A stretch of 12,534 nucleotides of DNA from Gammaproteobacteria bacterium (GTDB lineage: Bacteria > Pseudomonadota > Gammaproteobacteria > S144-34). A program made the position numbers and the translations under genes. Numbering within the stretch: the first letter of the stretch is position 1; each line of letters begins with the position of its first letter. Below are positions 8,567 to 12,534 of the stretch, one piece after another. The stretch spans positions 1 to 12,534 of the forward strand of contig WFOW01000126.1 of NCBI GenBank assembly GCA_015487895.1, written 5' to 3'. Below the pieces are notes generated by a model that was given only the letters and a program-made list of their open reading frames with translations, was not told where the DNA came from and ran no database searches.

Positions 8567-10087
8567 TCAGTGGGCCCCGCGGCCCCACAGCACCACCTCC
8601 ACGGTGCGCAGGATGACGTAGAGGTCGAAGAGCAGGCTGTAGTTCTTCACGTAGTAGAGGTCGTACTCGAGCTTCTCGCGCGCGTCGCGCTCGCTGTCGG
8701 TGTAGCCGTAGCAGATCTGCGCCCAGCCCGTGATCCCGGGCTTCACGCGGTGGCGCTCGTTGTAGTACGGGATGCGGGCGGCGAGCTCGCGCACGAACTC
8801 CGGCCGCTCCGGCCGCGGGCCGACGAAGCTCATCTCGCCGCGCAGCACGTTGACGAGCTGCGGCAGCTCGTCGATGCGCGCCTTGCGCAGCAGGCGGCCG
8901 ACGCGGGTGATGCGCGGGTCGTCGCGGCTCGCCCAGCGCGGGCGCCCGTCGGCCTCGGCGTCCACGCGCATGCTGCGGAACTTGAGCAGCTCGAAGGGGC
9001 GGCCGTGCTGCCCGACGCGCACCTGGCGGTAGAGCACCGGGCCGGGGCTGTCGAGACGGATGGCGAACGCCACGAGCAGCATCAGCGGCGCGGCGAGCAC
9101 GAGCAGCACCAGGCTCACGGCCACGTCGAAGGCGCGCTTGGCGCGCGCCCGCAGCCATCCCTGCCGGAAGCCGTCCTCGAACACGAGCCAGCTCGGCGAC
9201 AGCGTCTCGAGCTTGATGCGCCCGGTCTCGCGCTCGAAGAAGGTGGCGAGATCGATGACCTGCACGCCGCCGAGGCGGCAGTCGAGCAGCTCGTGGATGG
9301 GCAGGCCGCCCCGGCGCTCGTCGACCGCCACCACCACCTCGTCGATGGCATGGCGGCGCACGATGCGCGCGAGCGGCCGGTCGTGCGGCAGCACCGGGGC
9401 GTCCGTGCCGATGCGGTTCTCGCCGCCGACGGAGACGTAGGCGACGATCTCGAACCCGCGCCGGTCGGCGCGTCGGCGCAGGCGCTTGAGCGTGGCGGCG
9501 CGCTCTCCGGCCCCGAGCACGAGCACGCGCCGGCTGAGGGCGCGCTCGTCGAGCAGCCCGAAATAGACCGCGCGCAGGGCGAGGCTCGCCGGCAGCGAGA
9601 GCCCCAGGGCGATGGCGAGGATGCCGCGGCCGATCTCGAGGGCCGGCACGGCGTAGTAGACCAGCCCGAGCCCGAGGGCCCCGAGGCCAAGGCCGAGCGC
9701 CGCGCGCACGAGCGCCCCGGACCAGCCCTCGCGGAAGTTGCGCTGATAGAGCCCCATCGCCGCCATGCCGGCGGCGAGCGCCACGGCGATGGCCGCGCTG
9801 CGCAGGCCGAGCGGTCCGGCCCACGCCTCGGCGGCGGCCATGTCGCCGCGGAAGCGAAGCCAGGCGGCCAGATAGACGGCGCCGGCGAAGACGGCGAGCT
9901 CGGCGGCGAGCAGCAGCACCGTCATCAGCGAGACGTGGCCGCCGAAAAGCCGCACGTAGCGCACGCGCAGGCGCGCCGGGGGCGCCTCGAGGACGGCCCC
10001 CGCGCCCGGGAAGGGCACGGCCGGCGCGCCCGTTCCGGTCGCCCTCCGCCCCTTCGTCCCGCCCTCGCGCGCAGGCTCCACGCTCAT
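8567..10087 (-). CDS. PEP-CTERM-associated sugar transferase (EpsB_2-like, polyisoprenyl-phosphate glycosyl-1-phosphate transferase)
   Basis: A 506-residue initiating sugar transferase that would attach the first sugar-1-phosphate to undecaprenyl phosphate in exopolysaccharide synthesis at the inner membrane. It has four N-terminal hydrophobic segments (about 52-78, 96-112, 128-148, 152-174), a Rossmann-like middle domain ([10 protein letters not shown] at about 188-197), a further hydrophobic helix (318-343) and a C-terminal bacterial sugar transferase domain. That domain shows [15 protein letters not shown] (346-360), [33 protein letters not shown] and [14 protein letters not shown]. The layout (RLFGGHVS near the first helix, immediate prsKRT neighbours) fits the PEP-CTERM-associated family. 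Relatives usually begin at about residue 45 here; the extra 44 residues (Gly/Ala/Pro-rich) are supported by AGGAG 10 nt before the ATG, although GTG codons at 9964 and 9955 remain possible. It is the first gene of the operon. Confidence 0.93.
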   Translation of the reverse strand: MSVEPAREGGTKGRRATGTGAPAVPFPGAGAVLEAPPARLRVRYVRLFGGHVSLMTVLLLAAELAVFAGAVYLAAWLRFRGDMAAAEAWAGPLGLRSAAIAVALAAGMAAMGLYQRNFREGWSGALVRAALGLGLGALGLGLVYYAVPALEIGRGILAIALGLSLPASLALRAVYFGLLDERALSRRVLVLGAGERAATLKRLRRRADRRGFEIVAYVSVGGENRIGTDAPVLPHDRPLARIVRRHAIDEVVVAVDERRGGLPIHELLDCRLGGVQVIDLATFFERETGRIKLETLSPSWLVFEDGFRQGWLRARAKRAFDVAVSLVLLVLAAPLMLLVAFAIRLDSPGPVLYRQVRVGQHGRPFELLKFRSMRVDAEADGRPRWASRDDPRITRVGRLLRKARIDELPQLVNVLRGEMSFVGPRPERPEFVRELAARIPYYNERHRVKPGITGWAQICYGYTDSERDAREKLEYDLYYVKNYSLLFDLYVILRTVEVVLWGRGAH

Positions 10088-10097
10088 CCGCTCGCTT

Positions 10098-10102
10098 CTC
10101 CT
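10098..10102 (-). promoter_or_regulatory. Shine-Dalgarno of the sugar transferase gene
   Basis: AGGAG within a purine-rich stretch (10095-10109), 10 nt before the ATG at 10087. It favours that start over the in-frame GTG codons at 9964 and 9955 that would give the more usual N-terminus. Confidence 0.55.
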
Positions 10103-10173
10103 CTCCCCTGCGGCTCTCCCACAAGGCGTGCACGGGACACCGGACCGTCGTCCGCGGTGACGCCAAGGACGCT

Positions 10174-10190
10174 AGCACAGGGGCCTGCCA
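10174..10190 (-). promoter_or_regulatory. Possible degenerate sigma-54 (-24/-12) element of the EPS operon
   Basis: TGGCAGG-CCCC-TGTGCTA resembles the sigma-54 consensus TGGCACG-N4-TTGCW, but the GG-to-GC spacing is 11 nt instead of 10 and TTGC is TGTGC. It lies about 87 nt before the sugar transferase start, in the same operon as the sigma-54 activator PrsR. Weak: the spacing defect argues against function. Confidence 0.18.
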
Positions 10191-10224
10191 CCCCATAGCT
10201 TGGAAGGCGCAAGAGGCTGTAGGG

Positions 10225-10260
10225 ACGCGCAAATGGCGCGTGTAAGAAAAGGCTTACACG
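10225..10260 (-). repeat. Two overlapping inverted repeats in the EPS operon leader
   Basis: A perfect 8-bp inverted repeat, CGTGTAAG - 6 nt - CTTACACG (10239-10260), shares three bases with a second perfect repeat, ACGCGC - 5 nt - GCGCGT (10225-10241). Neither is followed by a T tract on the minus strand, so they are not ordinary terminators. As DNA the 8-bp repeat could be an operator. As RNA the two stems cannot both form in full. Confidence 0.6.
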
Positions 10261-10290
10261 AAAACGGCTCCCGAAACAGAAGCTTGCCGT
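10261..10290 (-). terminator. Weak terminator-like hairpin after tRNA-Thr
   Basis: ACGGC (10290-10286) pairs with GCCGT (10268-10264). The stem can be extended by TTC/GGA across a 4-nt bulge, with a loop of about 7 nt. A short T4 run follows at 10264-10261. It is positioned 18 nt after the tRNA CCA end, but the stem is short and bulged. Confidence 0.35.
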
Positions 10291-10307
10291 GCAGGGGGGG
10301 CGGAAGA

Positions 10308-10383
10308 TGGAGCTGGCGGTGGGACTCGAACCCACGACCGTCCGCTTACAAGGCGGGTGCTCTACCGGCTGAGCTACGCCAGC
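10308..10383 (-). tRNA. tRNA-Thr (anticodon TGT), CCA encoded
   Basis: A 76-nt cloverleaf: acceptor stem GCTGGCG/CGCCAGC (7 perfect pairs), TA, D stem GCTC/GAGC, D loop AGCCGGTA, anticodon loop CTTGTAA giving anticodon TGT (Thr), 5-nt variable loop, T stem GTGGG/CCCAC with loop TTCGAGT, discriminator T, then CCA in the DNA. The anticodon stem has four pairs plus a C-A mismatch at 27-43. It reads ACN codons, mainly ACA. It starts 16 nt after the stop of the SPOR-domain gene, so it may share that transcript or use a promoter inside the gene. In many gammaproteobacteria tRNA-Thr, -Tyr, -Gly and tuf follow birA-coaX; here only this one tRNA is present before the EPS operon. Confidence 0.97.
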
Positions 10384-10399
10384 GGATGCGTGCGCGATT

Positions 10400-11026
10400 C
10401 TAACCCGGGCCGGGGTCCGCAAGGCAGGACGCGCCCTCGAGCCGCCGCGCGCGCAGGAAAGCCTCCAGCGCGTCCGTCTCCCCGCGCAGCTCCACCCGCC
10501 AGCGGTCCTCCCGGCGCACGCGCGGCTCGACGACGGGCTCGTAGCCGAGGGCGGCGGCTTGCTCCCGGCGCCGCTCCGCGAGCGCACGGTTGCGGAAGAG
10601 CCCGAGCGAGACGGCGTTGGCGCGCCGGCCGCCCAGCACCTGCACGTCGCGCACGCCGGCCTCCGCCAGCCTTCGCACCGCCTCGCGCGCGGCATCCCGG
10701 TCCGGGAAAGGCGGCAGGTAGACCCAGTAGCCCGTCACCCGCTGCGCCCGCTCGCGGGCGACAGCGGCCTCCAGCCCTGCCGCGCGGGCCGTCCCTGCGA
10801 GGGCCCGGGCACGCTCGCCCACGGCGACGGCGACGGCACGGCAGGCGGAGGCCGCCCCGCCGTCCCCGCCTTCCTCCTCCTGGAGCAGGCGCAGCCGCGG
10901 CACGTCGGGCGGGAGCGGCGCCTGGGCCATCCGTTGGGCCGTCCGCTCGCGCTGGAGCCACAGGAAGGCGACCAGGTTGGCGAGCGCCAGCACGAGGACG
11001 AGGATGCGCAGCGCCGGGCGGCTCAC
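10400..11026 (-). CDS. SPOR-domain membrane-anchored protein
   Basis: 208 residues from the GTG at 11026. One N-terminal transmembrane helix (about residues 6-24) follows a short Arg-containing cytoplasmic tip, giving a bitopic protein with its bulk in the periplasm. The central region is Arg/Ala-rich. A SPOR-like domain of about 75 residues (about 98-172) begins GYWVYLPPFPDRDAAREAVR and continues VRDVQVLGG...VSLGLFRNRALAERR..ALGYEPVVEP. SPOR domains bind septal peptidoglycan denuded of stem peptides, so a link to division or cell-wall remodelling is expected but not specific. The start is the GTG whose GTGA overlaps the coaX stop by 4 nt; the frame is open 28 codons further upstream inside coaX. 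A SPOR protein directly after coaX is common in gammaproteobacteria. The last 40 residues have no recognised domain. Confidence 0.88.
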   Translation of the reverse strand: MSRPALRILVLVLALANLVAFLWLQRERTAQRMAQAPLPPDVPRLRLLQEEEGGDGGAASACRAVAVAVGERARALAGTARAAGLEAAVARERAQRVTGYWVYLPPFPDRDAAREAVRRLAEAGVRDVQVLGGRRANAVSLGLFRNRALAERRREQAAALGYEPVVEPRVRREDRWRVELRGETDALEAFLRARRLEGASCLADPGPG

Positions 11027-11814
11027 GGTGCCCCGCCCCCCTCGTCCGCCGCGGCGGGCTCGAGCGCCATGCGGGCCAGCCCCCGCAGCACCAACGCCGG
11101 CTCGTGGCACCAGCCCTCACCCAGCAGGGGCAGCAGGGCCGGCGCGTCGCCCCCGGTGAGCACGCGCACGGTTCCGGAACCGAGCGCCTCGCCGACATCG
11201 GCCCCGGCACGCGCTACGAAGGCCGCGAGGCAGTGGAGCGTGCCGGCGGTGACGGCATCGCGCGTGCTGCGCGCGAGCAGCGCCACCTCCTGCGGGCGTC
11301 CCCCGAGGGCGTCGGCCTCGGCCACGCCCGCGGTGCCCGTGGCGAGCGAGCGGCGCATGAGGCCGAGGCCGGGCGCGATGAGCCCGCCGAGATGGGCACC
11401 GTCGGCGGCAAGGGCGTCCACCGTGACGGCCGTGCCGCAGTCGACGATGCACACGGGACGTCCCGGGAACAGCCCCCGCGCGGCCACCAGCGCGGCCCAG
11501 CGGTCGGCGCCGAGCCGCTCCGGCTCGTGGTAGGCGTTGCGCACGCCCCAGCCCTCCGCCGGCGCCTGCACGCGCGTCACCTCCACGCCCCAGCGGCGCC
11601 GGCACCAGCCGGCGAGCGCGCCGGCGGCCTCCTCCCCGGAGACGGCACATGCCAGCACCGCCTGCGGCGCCGCGAGCCCCGACCAGGCCGCATCCAGCAC
11701 CGGCTCCAGCGGCCTGCCTCCGTGCACCACGGCCGCGGGGCGGCCCAGCGTGCCGTCCTCGCCCAGCATCGCCCAGCGCAGGCGCGTGTTGCCGAGGTCA
11801 ACCAGCAGCCTCAT
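11023..11814 (-). CDS. coaX: Type III pantothenate kinase CoaX
   Basis: 263 residues, a normal length for the family. It phosphorylates pantothenate to 4'-phosphopantothenate, the first step of coenzyme A synthesis, in the cytoplasm. It shows the ASKHA-fold motifs: the N-terminal phosphate loop DLGNTRLRW with Asp6, the pantothenate-side motif LGADRWAALVAAR (Asp104, Arg105), the second phosphate motif DCGTAVTVDAL (Asp125) followed by GGLIAPG, and a late nucleotide-binding LTGGDA (219-224). The ATG at 11814 lies inside the end of birA (17-nt overlap) and its stop overlaps the SPOR gene, so the three are translationally coupled. The birA-coaX pair joins two cofactor-related enzymes and is typical of proteobacteria. 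The reading frame is open further upstream inside birA, but the family N-terminus fixes the start. I see no recognisable SD at this start. Confidence 0.96.
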   Translation of the reverse strand: MRLLVDLGNTRLRWAMLGEDGTLGRPAAVVHGGRPLEPVLDAAWSGLAAPQAVLACAVSGEEAAGALAGWCRRRWGVEVTRVQAPAEGWGVRNAYHEPERLGADRWAALVAARGLFPGRPVCIVDCGTAVTVDALAADGAHLGGLIAPGLGLMRRSLATGTAGVAEADALGGRPQEVALLARSTRDAVTAGTLHCLAAFVARAGADVGEALGSGTVRVLTGGDAPALLPLLGEGWCHEPALVLRGLARMALEPAAADEGGGAP

Positions 11815-12534
11815 GCCAGCCCCGCACGCTGACCTCGCCCGAGGAGAGGCGCCGCAGGCCCGCCTCGGTCTCGAGCAGGAGCGCCCCGCCGGCATCGATG
11901 CCGAGGGCCCGTCCCCGCAGCGCCCCGTCCGGCCCATGCACCTCGACCTCGCGGCCGGCGAGGGCGTCGCGGCGCACCCAGCCGTCGGCGAAGGGGGCGA
12001 GGCCGTGCGCCGCGAAGCGCTCGAGCGCCTCGACCAGCCCCCCCAGCACGCGCCCGGCGAGGCGGTTGCGCGAGCAGTCGGGCGGGCCCGGTAGCGCGGC
12101 GAGCTCGGTCCACGGCTGATCCAGCCCGGCAGCCGCGGAGGGCGGCATGCGCACGTTGACGCCCACCCCGACGATGGCGCGCGCCGGCCCGCTCTCCTCG
12201 CCGGAGACGTCGATGAGGATTCCTCCGAGCTTGGCGCCCCCGTGGACAAGATCGTTGGGCCACTTCAGGCCCACCTCCTCAGCCCCGCAGGCTTCCAGCG
12301 CCTCCGCCACGGCCACGCCCGTGGCGACGCTGAGGCCGGCGAGCGCCGTGGGGCTCGCCTCGAAGCGCCACCGCACCGACAGGTAGAGGTGCGCCCCGAA
12401 GGGCGAGACCCAGCGCCGCCCCCGGCGCCCGCGCCCGGCCGTCTGGCACTCGGCGAGACAGGCGGCGGGGCCGTCGTCCGGCTGGCGCCGCAGCCATTCG
12501 CTCGTCGAGTCGACGAGATCGTGCACCACGAGGG
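11798..12534 (-). CDS. birA: Biotin--[acetyl-CoA-carboxylase] ligase BirA (5' end cut by window edge)
   Basis: The gene runs in from beyond position 12534. The window holds about 245 C-terminal codons, including all of the catalytic and C-terminal domains. It activates biotin with ATP to biotinyl-5'-AMP and transfers it to the biotin carboxyl carrier protein. Visible motifs, counted from the GTG at 12529, are LVDST (5-9), the biotinyl-AMP loop AGRGRRGRRW (31-40) followed by SPFGAHLYLS, KWPNDL (89-94), KLGGIL (100-105) and GVGVNV. The SH3-like C-terminal domain (about 195-243) ends in SGEVSVR. The sequence is close in pattern to E. coli BirA. Whether it also carries the N-terminal DNA-binding domain that makes BirA a biotin repressor cannot be seen; the GTG at 12529 is probably internal. 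It overlaps coaX by 17 nt. Confidence 0.95.
   Translation of the reverse strand, partial: LVVHDLVDSTSEWLRRQPDDGPAACLAECQTAGRGRRGRRWVSPFGAHLYLSVRWRFEASPTALAGLSVATGVAVAEALEACGAEEVGLKWPNDLVHGGAKLGGILIDVSGEESGPARAIVGVGVNVRMPPSAAAGLDQPWTELAALPGPPDCSRNRLAGRVLGGLVEALERFAAHGLAPFADGWVRRDALAGREVEVHGPDGALRGRALGIDAGGALLLETEAGLRRLSSGEVSVRGWHEAAG

Noticed and set aside
2691..10198. Long plus-strand open frames opposite prsT, prsR, prsK and the sugar transferase (about 500-600 codons each).
   Set aside because: They are antisense shadows caused by high GC content, with Arg/Ala/Gly/His-rich low-complexity translations and no recognisable domains. The opposite strand encodes clear families.
10239..10260. The 8-bp inverted repeat as an intrinsic terminator.
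   Set aside because: On the minus strand it is followed by CGCGCC and on the plus strand by AAAAC, so there is no U tract in either direction.
10200..10403. Small plus-strand frame containing WDSNPRPSAYKAGALPAE and a minus-strand frame containing VAQPVEHPPCKRTVVGSSPT.
   Set aside because: Both are translations of the tRNA-Thr gene itself, a well-known source of spurious database proteins.
1..12534. CRISPR array, insertion sequence, toxin-antitoxin or phage genes.
   Set aside because: No regularly spaced direct repeats, transposase or integrase motifs, or small gene pairs are seen. The TPR repeats are degenerate protein repeats, not DNA repeats.

Overview
The window reads as chromosomal DNA from a very GC-rich proteobacterium, most likely a gammaproteobacterium. 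Two things suggest this: the birA-coaX-SPOR gene-tRNA order, and the exosortase (PEP-CTERM) regulatory cluster beside it. The exact taxon cannot be read from the sequence. Every supported gene lies on the minus strand, so transcription runs from position 12534 toward position 1. Coding density is very high and most junctions are overlapping stop/start codons.

Block 1 (about 12534-10308) is housekeeping. It holds the catalytic and C-terminal part of biotin protein ligase (birA, cut by the window edge), type III pantothenate kinase (coaX), a small membrane-anchored SPOR-domain protein, and a tRNA-Thr(TGU) with an encoded CCA end. The three proteins overlap or abut like one operon, and the tRNA begins 16 nt after the last stop.

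Block 2 (10307-10088) is the only sizeable non-coding gap, 220 nt. It holds a weak terminator-like hairpin after the tRNA, a perfect 8-bp inverted repeat that overlaps a second 6-bp hairpin, a poor -24/-12-like element, and a strong Shine-Dalgarno for the next gene.

Block 3 (10087-1) is one tightly coupled operon matching the known regulatory/EPS module of PEP-CTERM/exosortase systems. It contains a polyisoprenyl-phosphate sugar transferase (EpsB_2-like), the membrane histidine kinase PrsK, the sigma-54-dependent response regulator PrsR, and the giant TPR protein PrsT. A second large TPR protein, a PrsT-like lipoprotein, has no stop codon in the window and runs off its start. The expected logic is that PrsK senses a signal and phosphorylates PrsR, PrsR activates sigma-54 promoters of EPS and PEP-CTERM genes, the sugar transferase starts the polysaccharide repeat unit on its lipid carrier, and the TPR proteins act as periplasmic or outer-membrane scaffolds. 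The exosortase gene itself and any PEP-CTERM substrate are not in this window.

The most unusual feature is the tandem pair of PrsT-like TPR proteins with apparently swapped anchoring. The one matching canonical PrsT has a signal peptide but no lipobox cysteine (I see no cysteine in the whole protein). The downstream paralogue carries a clear lipobox.
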